Part shown: piece after piece, positions 24,990 to 32,140 of the stretch | Numbering within the stretch: the stretch's first letter is position 1 | Layout of the letters: each line of letters begins with the position of its first letter | Origin: an uncultured Lachnospiraceae bacterium | GTDB taxonomy: Bacteria; Bacillota; Clostridia; Lachnospirales; Lachnospiraceae | Length of the DNA stretch: 35,525 nt | NCBI GenBank assembly: GCA_910586615.1 | Contig: CAJUJP010000034.1 | Coordinates: 1 to 35,525 of the forward strand | Direction: 5' to 3' | Program-made: the position numbers and the translations under genes | Notes under the pieces: model-generated | Seen by the model: the letters and a program-made list of their open reading frames with translations, nothing else | What the model was told of the DNA's origin: nothing | Databases searched by the model: none

Positions 24990-26486
24990 GATCTTCCGTA
25001 GATGCCGGCTGTACCGCTCATAACCGGCTTTATATTTTTCCAGTTCCGCCTTCTGAGGCAGATAAATCTTTTTCACAGAACACGTATTGTTCCATTCTGT
25101 CAGAGAATCACTCTTCCCGAGTCCCAGGGCACATAACATGGCAGCCCCCACTGATGCGGTCTCGCTCTCCTCCAGAGTACGCACTTCCAGTCCGGTAACG
25201 TCAGCTTTGATCTGACACCATATGCCGCTTCCGGCGCCGCCGCCCATAGAGATCATATGATCACACTCTCCACCGCCAAGCCGGTTCAATAACTGCAGAT
25301 TCTCTTTCAGCATGAAGCTGACACCTTCCATTAATGCACGCACAAAATCACACTTCCTGCTATTCAGTCCTACCCCCAGAAAACCGCCTCTGAAACCGGG
25401 AGCCTGATATGGCTGTATGGAACCGGCCAGATAAGGCAGCATGATGATTCCGCCGGCCAGAGGTTCTGCATCCCGTGCCAGGTCATTCAGCAAATCGTAG
25501 ACACTGCGGTCTGTCCGGGAAGCTTCTTCCACCTCCTTTTCACAAAAAGTGTCCTTGAACCATTTTAACGCCATTCCGGCCGTCATGCATACCGGAAGCA
25601 GAAGCTGTAACTCTTTGTTGTAATGTCTGTAAACAGGTATCGGATATTCCGGATTGACAGGCGCTTTCGTAATTGTCTTGCCAATGCAAAGCGCCGTTCC
25701 GGTAGTCTCCGTCAACATACCCGGCCTGCTGTTCCCGGCGCCCAGCGCACCGCACACCTGATCCATGCCTCCTGTCACCACCATAACCTCTCTGCCAAGT
25801 CCCAATTCCGCAGCCACATCCTCAAGTACCGGAGCCACCACTTTTCCGCAATCCAGGGCAGGCGGTATTTTTTCAGGATCAAGCCCCAGCCTGCATAGAA
25901 GAGATTCCCATATTTCATCTTCTATGAGGTCAAAGTAACCTGTCGTGCAGAGAAGGGATTTTTCCGTGACCGCTTTTCCCGTCAGTTTAAAAATCATATA
26001 ATCCTCTAACAGCAGGAAATACTTTGCCCGGACATACAGTTCCGGCTCCTCTTCCAGAAACCAGAGCAATTTGCTGACGGGACACAACCCATTGCATTCA
26101 GGAACGCCGGTCTTTACATAAAATTCTTTCTGACTGACAATCTGTCCTATTTTCTGTGCCTGTTCTTCCGCACGTCCATCCAGCCACACAACCGCATCGC
26201 ATAATGGAATACCTGCCTCATCTACAGGAATCATTGTCTCCCCCTGAGTCGTGACCGCAATCCCCGTAATTCTTTCTTTGCCAAACTCTGCAGTAATGGC
26301 ACGGATTCCCTGTTTTGCATAATTCCAATAGTCTTCTGCGGGCATTGTGACCCGTGTTCCTTCTGTGTGAAGCTGGTATTCTGTCTTTACACAGGAAAGA
26401 ATTTTAAAGTTCTCCGTCACGGCACATACCTTGACTGCTGTAGTTCCAACATCAATTGTAAGGTAATATCCGCTCATTTTCTCCAC
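24972..26486 (-). CDS. FGGY-family carbohydrate kinase (XylB-like)
   Basis: The protein (about 504 residues) phosphorylates a sugar, most likely a ketose made by the adjacent isomerase, using ATP. N-terminal YYLTIDVGTTAVKVCAV is the ATP phosphate loop. The first FGGY-type signature includes VVWLDGRAEEQA and TGGMDQVCGALGAGN, with the likely catalytic aspartate in GGMDQ. The C-terminal SMGGGAGSGIWCQIKADVTG is the second family signature. The size suits xylulokinase-type members, but FGGY kinases act on many ketoses, so the substrate is open. Starts compete: GTG 26486 lies 7 bases after GGAGG, while ATG 26477 has only a very short spacing. The start overlaps the isomerase stop, indicating coupling. 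Confidence 0.9.
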   Translation of the reverse strand: MEKMSGYYLTIDVGTTAVKVCAVTENFKILSCVKTEYQLHTEGTRVTMPAEDYWNYAKQGIRAITAEFGKERITGIAVTTQGETMIPVDEAGIPLCDAVVWLDGRAEEQAQKIGQIVSQKEFYVKTGVPECNGLCPVSKLLWFLEEEPELYVRAKYFLLLEDYMIFKLTGKAVTEKSLLCTTGYFDLIEDEIWESLLCRLGLDPEKIPPALDCGKVVAPVLEDVAAELGLGREVMVVTGGMDQVCGALGAGNSRPGMLTETTGTALCIGKTITKAPVNPEYPIPVYRHYNKELQLLLPVCMTAGMALKWFKDTFCEKEVEEASRTDRSVYDLLNDLARDAEPLAGGIIMLPYLAGSIQPYQAPGFRGGFLGVGLNSRKCDFVRALMEGVSFMLKENLQLLNRLGGGECDHMISMGGGAGSGIWCQIKADVTGLEVRTLEESETASVGAAMLCALGLGKSDSLTEWNNTCSVKKIYLPQKAELEKYKAGYERYSRHLRKIIEEDA

Positions 26487-26488
26487 AC

Positions 26489-27895
26489 TCAAACCTCCAC
26501 ATACTCAATATCCAGCATTTCACAAAGCATTCTCCACCTGTCAGCAACATCGCCCAGACAAATCACCTCATGATGGGTTCCTCCCTGTTTCAGCCATGCC
26601 TCCACACATTTCTTTACACCGGTTTCCGGACGAAAAAAGAAATAAGGCATCTCACACCGCTCCAGATCTTCCTTTTCCAGCATCTCTCCCCTGGAAACCA
26701 CCAGACGGAATCTTTCTCCTTTCACGGATACGAGACTGACTAAAGTCGCTTTTCCCTTTTTGGGAACAAACATAATGGTGGGGGGATTCTCCAGACCTCC
26801 CTCCCCCAGGTATCTGTCAATAAGACGGGGCTTTTTATGTGCATCCGCCATTTTATAGTTACCCTCTCCTGCATGGCAGAACAAAACAGACCGTGTGGCC
26901 TCATCCATCATATACATCTCGGTAAAACCGGCCGGTGCACCGCTGAGCGTATGGCCTGCTCTTACCATGGCCGCGCAGACGACGTCGCCCTCCGCCGCAT
27001 AACCGTAACCCTCGCTCATCAGTTTAGATGCCGCATACAGCGGAAGCTGTCTGAACCTTCCGTCCTGACCGAACATGTCAAAATGTGCCGTAAAGCCATC
27101 ATAGCCATACCGCTCCAGATACTTTCGAAAACCCAGATACTCTCTTACAGCAATCTCATGGCTTTCCTTCGTAAGTCCGGGATCAATCTGAAATTCTTCT
27201 GTATCCGCATCCATCACTTCCTCGATTTCCTTCTCCTTAAGTTCCTGCATCAAAGTATATACACACCCCAGATCATCATGGCAGATTTCCACTCCCAGCT
27301 TTGTAAAAAGCTGCATCTCATCCGTCAGGATATCTCCCATACCCTGCATCCGCCCCATTGTCCCGATCCGCATCTGCTGCAGCACACTTCTGGTCTTACA
27401 TGCTCTTGCAAAGTCCACAATAAACTTGCGGAATTCGTCTGAAAACCGGCTGCCCGCATATACCTGATAAGGGATGCCAAGACGCATCAGAATATTGCAG
27501 TTATCCTGGGCGCCGTGGATTCCCTGATTGATCGTCAATTCATATTCTTCAAAGTTCTTCTGAACAATATCATTTGTCTGAAGCACCGCTACCGCTACCG
27601 GAAGTTTATTGCCCTGCATCGCTTTTAAAAGCCATGCCCCCTGAGAATACGCCAGCAATACGATCAATATTCCATCCAGCTTTTCCGTATTATAATCTGC
27701 GACAATTCTCTCTATGCTTTCCCTGTTTGCGCCGATCTCATCAAAAACCACCTCGATTTCATCTGACAGCATATCTGCAATAGACCGGGCATACTTTTTC
27801 TGTGTTTCCATAATTCCCGGAAAAGTAACTTCATAACCGTCTGTCATTAATCCCAAAAGACCGATTCGCGGTCTGCCGTTTTGATTCTTTATCAT
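26489..27895 (-). CDS. L-fucose/L-arabinose isomerase-family protein
   Basis: The 468-residue protein resembles the cytoplasmic, metal-dependent AraA/FucI isomerases that interconvert an aldose and a ketose. Candidate metal and catalytic residues align with AraA: Glu in YAAEGDVV, Glu in FTEMYMMD, His in FCHAGEGN and His in GGTHHEV near the C-terminus. An N-terminal Rossmann-like domain (GLLGLMTDGYEVTFPG, later GILIVLLAYSQG) is also typical. It is divergent from classical AraA at the substrate region, so the sugar is unknown. The start has an AGGAG site. It lies between the YjbQ protein (21 bases upstream) and the kinase (overlapping), a clear aldose-to-ketose-phosphate module. No epimerase (AraD-like) or aldolase follows. 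Confidence 0.85.
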   Translation of the reverse strand: MIKNQNGRPRIGLLGLMTDGYEVTFPGIMETQKKYARSIADMLSDEIEVVFDEIGANRESIERIVADYNTEKLDGILIVLLAYSQGAWLLKAMQGNKLPVAVAVLQTNDIVQKNFEEYELTINQGIHGAQDNCNILMRLGIPYQVYAGSRFSDEFRKFIVDFARACKTRSVLQQMRIGTMGRMQGMGDILTDEMQLFTKLGVEICHDDLGCVYTLMQELKEKEIEEVMDADTEEFQIDPGLTKESHEIAVREYLGFRKYLERYGYDGFTAHFDMFGQDGRFRQLPLYAASKLMSEGYGYAAEGDVVCAAMVRAGHTLSGAPAGFTEMYMMDEATRSVLFCHAGEGNYKMADAHKKPRLIDRYLGEGGLENPPTIMFVPKKGKATLVSLVSVKGERFRLVVSRGEMLEKEDLERCEMPYFFFRPETGVKKCVEAWLKQGGTHHEVICLGDVADRWRMLCEMLDIEYVEV

Positions 27896-27916
27896 GTCTT
27901 TTCTCCTGTCTGATAT

Positions 27917-28414
27917 TTAATCACCGATAATCTGTACCTGTACCTGCCTTGTTCTGGCACGGGTCTGATCAAAATCCACAAAATATATATGTCCAAAGCT
28001 TCCCAGATCCAGCCCGCCGTCCATCAGTACGACCGTTTCACTTCTGCCTAAAAGAGCCGATCTCAGATGCCCGTCTGTATTTAACGTCTCGGGTTTGTCC
28101 TCTCCGTGCTCTTTTGAGAATTCCGTAAGTTTCGGACCCGGATGCATATACTGTCCCTCCACCCTGCAGGAAGGAATGATCTTCTCCATCACATCCCACA
28201 GATCCTGCTGCAAATATTCCAGCCCTGTATATGTTGTGTCAAAGGAACATTCCTGAATCATGACAGAACAGGTGGTATGATGCGAATATACCACACAAAT
28301 ACCATCTCTGATCCCCGACCTCTGCACAATATCTTTTACATGCGGGGTAACCGTGTGAAACGTAGGACGCATCCCCGTAGACTGTACCTCAAAAGCTTCT
28401 CTGTATACTTTCAT
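27917..28414 (-). CDS. YjbQ-family (UPF0047) protein, copy 1
   Basis: A 165-residue soluble protein of the YjbQ family. An E. coli member has a secondary thiamine-phosphate synthase activity; the primary role of the family is unknown. Visible family features are SHHTTCSVMIQE (residues 44-55), LNTDGHLRSALLGRSE (about 111-126), LGSFGHIYFVDFDQ and the basic end RARTRQVQVQI. It is longer than usual (about 140) because of the EGQYMHPGP segment, and the canonical NENAD after HTT is replaced by IQECS. The start overlaps the TIM-like stop (ATGA), so the two are coupled. A homolog lies on the other side of the regulator (30378-30872). Confidence 0.88.
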   Translation of the reverse strand: MKVYREAFEVQSTGMRPTFHTVTPHVKDIVQRSGIRDGICVVYSHHTTCSVMIQECSFDTTYTGLEYLQQDLWDVMEKIIPSCRVEGQYMHPGPKLTEFSKEHGEDKPETLNTDGHLRSALLGRSETVVLMDGGLDLGSFGHIYFVDFDQTRARTRQVQVQIIGD

Positions 28415-29121
28415 AACTGCTGTACTCCTTTCCTGAGTTCCTCACAGGCTCTTCTGACACTGCCCACCATTTCATCCACCATGGCAAGCGGATCTTTTGC
28501 ATTGACAATCCCGGAAGCCGCTCCTACTCCGTCCGCTCCCAGAATAATATTGTGATAAACCTGCTCTCCCGAGCGGATTCCCGCCGCCTGTTCCACCAGA
28601 ATACGGGGATCAGCTTCTTTAACCACGCGTATGGATTCCCGGATAAAATCATCGCTGCTGCCGCAATCCGTCCCGATCAGTTCCGACGGCTCCGGATTAA
28701 TGATATCCGGGCCAAGCTGTGCAATTGCTCTTGCCTCCGCAATCGTATCTGCACATGCAAAAGAAAGCATGTCCAGCTCATCAGCCCGCCGGAGCGTTTC
28801 ACGAATCGTCCCAAGTGTCATCGGCCTTTCACAATGATTCACCACAACGCCCTGTGCACCGGCCGCCCGCACAGCTTCAGGCAGCACGTCCGCCATTCCC
28901 CGTCCCGGTCTCAGGATATCCATATACGGTGCAAACACAAGTATTCTCTGCGTATTCTCGGCAATCCGCCGGATATCTACATAAGGTGCCAGAAAAATCA
29001 CATCAATATCATACCTGACGGCTGCCTGATCTGCAGCTTTTGCCAGCTGCAGCACCTCATCACCGTAGATATAATTCTTTACCCCGATTTCAAAAAACGG
29101 CGTTTTCAATTTCGCCTTCAT
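28411..29121 (-). CDS. TIM-like protein of archaeal type (sugar-phosphate isomerase candidate)
   Basis: The 236-residue protein matches the short archaeal-type triose-phosphate isomerase. It shows the active-site lysine in GVKNYIYG (residue ~14), the catalytic histidine in VVNHCERPM (~95) and the catalytic glutamate in NPEPSELIG (~145). Phosphate-binding glycines lie in EQAAGIRSGEQV and GVGAASGIVNAKDP. A true glycolytic TIM normally lies with gap and pgk, not in a sugar operon, and residues near GTD and CERPM differ from the usual. It could isomerise a tetrulose or other short ketose phosphate, as in known TIM-family erythrulose-phosphate isomerases. The start at 29121 has a GGAGGG site; the frame extends 7 codons further upstream. 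It is the first gene of the operon. Confidence 0.82.
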   Translation of the reverse strand: MKAKLKTPFFEIGVKNYIYGDEVLQLAKAADQAAVRYDIDVIFLAPYVDIRRIAENTQRILVFAPYMDILRPGRGMADVLPEAVRAAGAQGVVVNHCERPMTLGTIRETLRRADELDMLSFACADTIAEARAIAQLGPDIINPEPSELIGTDCGSSDDFIRESIRVVKEADPRILVEQAAGIRSGEQVYHNIILGADGVGAASGIVNAKDPLAMVDEMVGSVRRACEELRKGVQQL

Positions 29122-29169
29122 GAAATATTCCCTCCATGCCAATAGCTGTTTCTTAATTTTCTTTTCTTG

Positions 29170-29198
29170 ATAGTAACATAATATTTAAATCTATTCAA
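29170..29198 (-). promoter_or_regulatory. Probable promoter of the TIM-YjbQ-isomerase-kinase operon
   Basis: On the minus strand TTGAAT (29198-29193) and TACTAT (29175-29170) are 17 bases apart, giving a leader of about 40 bases. The 11-bp palindrome at 29219-29229 lies exactly 20 bases upstream of the -35. Confidence 0.6.
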
Positions 29199-29218
29199 TA
29201 TATTTTTGAATGTTTTAA

Positions 29219-29229
29219 TCATTTTATGA
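29219..29229. promoter_or_regulatory. Predicted DeoR-type operator, site 1
   Basis: TCATTTTATGA, a palindrome TCAT-N3-ATGA, within the run TTTTAATCATTTTATGATCG. It is 20 bases upstream of the -35 of the minus-strand operon. Exact copies are at 29311 and 30284. Confidence 0.65.
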
Positions 29230-29298
29230 TCGTTTATGTTTTACTTATGCCTAATTTTTGTTGTTTTTCACAAAAATGTAAGAATTCCAAAATGTAAA

Positions 29299-29327
29299 TT
29301 GCTATTTCATTCATTTTATGATACTAT
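29299..29327 (+). promoter_or_regulatory. Probable promoter of the DeoR-type gene
   Basis: TTGCTA (29299-29304) and TACTAT (29322-29327) are 17 bases apart. The second operator copy fills the spacer next to the -10, which implies autorepression. Confidence 0.55.
29311..29321. promoter_or_regulatory. Predicted DeoR-type operator, site 2
   Basis: TCATTTTATGA, an exact copy of sites 1 and 3, located inside the promoter spacer of the DeoR gene and touching its -10 box. Confidence 0.65.
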
Positions 29328-29394
29328 CAACTTAATTTAGTATAGACAGATATGCCGGACATCAACAACAAAAACATATAAGAGAGGGTTTCAT

Positions 29395-30219
29395 ATGAAA
29401 AAATGGGAACAACGCCGCAGTATGCTGCTGGAAGAATTGACAAAACAGGGGAAACTGTCCATTGGTCAGGTACAGGAACTTCTGCATATTTCAGAGTCCA
29501 CTGCCAGACGAATGATCATCGAACTGGAACAGGACAATTGTCTGATCCGCCGCTTTGGCGGCATCCAGAAGGTAGAACCCGCCTCCCCCAAATATTCCTA
29601 CGAAGAAACACAGGATCTTCACGCAGAAGAAAAGAAACAGATCGGCCTGTATGCGGCTGAACTGGTAGAAAGCGGAGATGTGATTTTTTTAAGCGGAGGC
29701 AGTACTGTCAAATACATGGCACTTGCACTGAGTCAAAGACTGCAGCGGCGTGAACTCACAAATCTTTCCGTTATCACCAACTCTCTGGTATCCGCAGAGG
29801 TTCTTTCCGAATGCACCGACGTCATCATGCCCGGCGGAATTTACCGTCAGTCTTTACAGGTATTAGACGGCAGCCTGACAGAAAAAAACCTGAGAAGCAT
29901 GTGCTTTACCAAAGCATTTCTGGGTGTTGTTGCCGTAAACGAGACAGAAGGCTTTATGACCTCCGATATTGCCACCAACAGTATTAACGAAGTGGTCTTA
30001 ACAAAAGCTTCCTCCTTCTATGTCCTTGCTGATTCCAGCAAATTCGGAAAGCACTCTTTCATCAGCTACGCCCACGCAAAAGATGCTTCCGGTATTATTA
30101 CCGATGCAAAGCTCACCCCGCTCATGCATAAAACCATGGCGGGACTGGGGGCACGTGTGCTGATATCCGGTGCCGGAGACCCTGATTTTCTCCATATTCC
30201 GGCCAGCTCTCACAATTAA
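29395..30219 (+). CDS. DeoR/GlpR-family transcriptional regulator
   Basis: A 274-residue repressor-type regulator. The N-terminal winged helix (about 1-60) has the DeoR signature GKLSIGQVQELLHISESTARRMIIELE and FGGI. The C-terminal sensor domain (about 75-250) resembles sugar-phosphate isomerases and has the effector-binding FLSGGSTVKYMA, NSLVSAEVL, IMPGG and LADSSKFGK. DeoR sensors usually bind a phosphorylated sugar intermediate, here presumably one made by the adjacent isomerase and kinase. The GAGAGGG site supports the ATG at 29395. It is divergent from the TIM-led operon and 158 bases upstream of the second YjbQ gene. Matching palindromes in all three promoters make it the likely controller of each. 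Confidence 0.93.
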   Translation: MKKWEQRRSMLLEELTKQGKLSIGQVQELLHISESTARRMIIELEQDNCLIRRFGGIQKVEPASPKYSYEETQDLHAEEKKQIGLYAAELVESGDVIFLSGGSTVKYMALALSQRLQRRELTNLSVITNSLVSAEVLSECTDVIMPGGIYRQSLQVLDGSLTEKNLRSMCFTKAFLGVVAVNETEGFMTSDIATNSINEVVLTKASSFYVLADSSKFGKHSFISYAHAKDASGIITDAKLTPLMHKTMAGLGARVLISGAGDPDFLHIPASSHN

Positions 30220-30283
30220 AGAATGGCAGATTTTGACATCATCATTTATTGTCGGCTGATTCATTTTATTTTGATTGTTCTAA

Positions 30284-30294
30284 TCATTTTATGA
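30284..30294. promoter_or_regulatory. Predicted DeoR-type operator, site 3
   Basis: TCATTTTATGA, an exact copy of sites 1 and 2, 20 bases upstream of the -35 of the second YjbQ gene. The following ATTCA is at the same distance as at site 1 read in the operon direction. Weaker partial copies flank it at 30261 and 30303. Confidence 0.65.
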
Positions 30295-30314
30295 ATGTTT
30301 TATTCATTTTCATA

Positions 30315-30342
30315 TTGACATTTCCCGGATTCCGATTACAAT
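30315..30342 (+). promoter_or_regulatory. Probable promoter of the second YjbQ gene
   Basis: TTGACA (30315-30320) is a perfect -35 and TACAAT (30337-30342) follows after 16 bases. The gene starts 36 bases further on after AAGGAGGA. Confidence 0.7.
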
Positions 30343-30377
30343 AAACTTATAATCACAATTGCAAGGAGGAATCCCAT

Positions 30378-30872
30378 ATGTCATGTTATCACGATCATTT
30401 TCAGATTCAGTCTGACCGCCGTCCTACCTTCCACGATGTAACGGAAAAAGCGTCAGAAACCGTTCGGACCTCTGGAATCTCCAACGGTCTTTTAACTGTA
30501 TTTTCCCAGCACACCACCTGCAGCGTATTCATTCAGGAGCAATCCGATGATGTCAACTACTGGGGAACACAATTTGTCCTGCAGGATATGGTAGACGGAT
30601 TGTCCAAAATCTTTCCCACCTGTTCCACCGAAGGGCAATACCTTCACCCCGGCCCTCTGCACATCAAAATCGCAGGAGAAGAGCGCAGTGAAGAAGCTTT
30701 CTGGAGCCTTAACACTGATGCTCATCTACGCTCTGTTCTGTTAGGACGTTCCGTATGCGTTCCGGTCATAGACGGTGTCTTACAGCTGGGAGAATTCGGC
30801 AGGATTTATTTTGCGGATTTTGATCAGGTCCGCTCCAGAGAACGTACTGTTCGCTTTACCATAACCGGCTGA
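30378..30872 (+). CDS. YjbQ-family (UPF0047) protein, copy 2
   Basis: A 164-residue paralog of the YjbQ protein at 27917-28414, about half identical by eye. It keeps the same special features: SQHTTCSVFIQEQS in place of the canonical HTT-NENAD pattern, EGQYLHPGP, LNTDAHLRSVLLGRS, LGEFGRIYFADFDQ and a basic RSRERTVRF end. Both proteins therefore belong to one longer subfamily. It has its own promoter and a strong AAGGAGGA site, and it ends before a terminator, so it is transcribed alone. The shared operator means it is probably induced with the TIM-YjbQ-isomerase-kinase operon. Two subunits of a hetero-oligomer, or two substrates, are possible. Confidence 0.88.
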   Translation: MSCYHDHFQIQSDRRPTFHDVTEKASETVRTSGISNGLLTVFSQHTTCSVFIQEQSDDVNYWGTQFVLQDMVDGLSKIFPTCSTEGQYLHPGPLHIKIAGEERSEEAFWSLNTDAHLRSVLLGRSVCVPVIDGVLQLGEFGRIYFADFDQVRSRERTVRFTITG

Positions 30873-30879
30873 CCATTTT

Positions 30880-30916
30880 AAACTGTCACTTCTGTTTTAT
30901 GAGTGACAGTTTTATT
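30880..30916 (+). terminator. Terminator after the second YjbQ gene
   Basis: AAACTGTCACT (30880-30890) and AGTGACAGTTT (30902-30912) are perfect 11-bp arms around an 11-base loop, followed by TATTA. The T-run is short but with the arm end gives TTTTATT. Confidence 0.8.
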
Positions 30917-31236
30917 ACTAAAACGTTAATTTTTGTACTACATTCCAAACCGCTTCTCCGTTTCTGCTGGAAAAAAGCCAACGAAACATACCTTCTTAAA
31001 TATCCGGTTTCTTTTCCAGTAATTGACTCCTGAACCTTTCTATGATATATTGTCACCATAAACACGAAATTTACTTTTGCATCTATAGAATACTTCTTTA
31101 GAATACATACTACAAAATTAATTTTATAGAATTGCATTGCCCAATCAAAATATACTTTAATATATTTCTCCTTAAAGAAATACTTTAAAGATCAGTTTTA
31201 TGCGTTATATATCATAAAGAAAAGGAGATAGCGTTT
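30917..31236. other. Non-coding stretch before the LytTR gene
   Basis: About 320 A+T-rich bases without a convincing gene. A candidate promoter for the LytTR gene is TTGCCC (31137-31142), an 18-base spacer and TATATT (31161-31166). After it a weak CCTTAAAG/CTTTAAAG hairpin precedes the AAGGAGAT ribosome binding site. LytTR proteins often bind direct repeats upstream of their own gene, but none is clear here. Confidence 0.45.
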
Positions 31237-32016
31237 ATGCATATCGCAGTTTGTGATGATAATATTGCCGACAGAAAACAGATGGAACGTCTCCTGGAAC
31301 GTGCTTCGGACAGGCGGATCCATACGACAGGAGTGCTTTATATTGACTCTTACGGAAATGTGGACGCTGTTATGCGCTCACCGATGCTCTATGACGCTTT
31401 TTTTATTGATATGACCAGCGGGCCTGTAAATGGCTTCCAGCTGGCGCGCAGACTGATTGATGCCGGCGTTACCGCGCCCATCGTCCTGTGTATCTCGACA
31501 ATCAACTACCGTGCCATTATCGAAGCGGCGATTGCGGAAGTGCCGCCGGAGGGCGTGGAAAACTCCAATCATGAAATTTTACGCTGGAAATTAAAATCTC
31601 AGATTCAGTACCTGACCAAACCGATCCGGGTAGCTGAACTGGATGAAATGCTGGATTACTGTCTTGATCAAAAGTCCAATACCATACCTACAATAGAATT
31701 GCGTGGTGAGAAAGACACTCTTTATGTTTACGAAGATGAAATCATGTATGCAGAAAAAAACGGAAACTATGCGCACGTCACATTGACGGAAGGCAGACAG
31801 ATTGCTGTTCTGTCCACCATGCAGAATCTCTATACGCAGGTTTCCGCTTTTGAACATCTTTTTCCGATCTCAGAGCAGGCTTTTGTCAATGTCTCCTTTA
31901 TTGAAAAGCTTACTTTACTTAAATTGAGTATGCGGGGCGGCAAATCCTTTACCATATCGCCATTGGAAATCGCCTCCGTCAAAAAAGCCATGGAAGCATA
32001 CCGGAAGCAGACGTAG
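31237..32016 (+). CDS. LytTR-type response regulator
   Basis: A 259-residue regulator. The receiver (about 1-140) has HIAVCDDN, the acceptor aspartate in AFFIDMTSG (about residue 58) and the lysine in YLTKPI. Between them lies an unusually long segment (AEVPPEGVENSNHEILRWKLKSQIQ) that a standard receiver lacks. The LytTR DNA-binding domain (about 155-259) begins ELRGEKDTLYVYEDEIMYAEKNGNYAHV, with FVNVSFIEKL and FTISPLEIASVKKA at the end. No histidine kinase or peptide gene is adjacent, so it is an orphan here. The AAGGAGAT site supports the start. It ends at a pair of repeated terminator hairpins and converges with degV. Confidence 0.9.
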   Translation: MHIAVCDDNIADRKQMERLLERASDRRIHTTGVLYIDSYGNVDAVMRSPMLYDAFFIDMTSGPVNGFQLARRLIDAGVTAPIVLCISTINYRAIIEAAIAEVPPEGVENSNHEILRWKLKSQIQYLTKPIRVAELDEMLDYCLDQKSNTIPTIELRGEKDTLYVYEDEIMYAEKNGNYAHVTLTEGRQIAVLSTMQNLYTQVSAFEHLFPISEQAFVNVSFIEKLTLLKLSMRGGKSFTISPLEIASVKKAMEAYRKQT

Positions 32017-32020
32017 CTGA

Positions 32021-32140
32021 GAGGCTGCGAAGCAGTCCTCGCAAACGAGCTTTGCTCGTTTTGTTACGATATAGGAAATCCCTCCGCTTATTCGAGTTCG
32101 CGAAGCGAATCTCGCAAACGAGCTTTGCTCGTTTTGTTAC
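32021..32140. repeat. Two copies of a hairpin-terminator repeat between LytTR and DegV genes
   Basis: An exact 30-mer occurs at 32038-32067 and 32111-32140. Its core is AAACGAGC-TTT-GCTCGTTT followed by TGTTA, a terminator in both directions. Directly before each copy is a second hairpin with a GAA loop. Copy 1 reads GAGG-CTGC-GAA-GCAG-T-CCTC and copy 2 CGAG-TTCGC-GAA-GCGAA-T-CTCG, so the stems differ but the pairing is kept. The TAA stop of DegV (32139-32137) is inside copy 2. The unit therefore serves as convergent terminator and probably belongs to a dispersed repeat family. Confidence 0.85.

Noticed and set aside
18497..29121. A single L-arabinose (araBAD-type) operon
   Set aside because: There is no AraD-type epimerase, the kinase is not clearly AraB, and the YjbQ and TIM-like genes have no place in that pathway.
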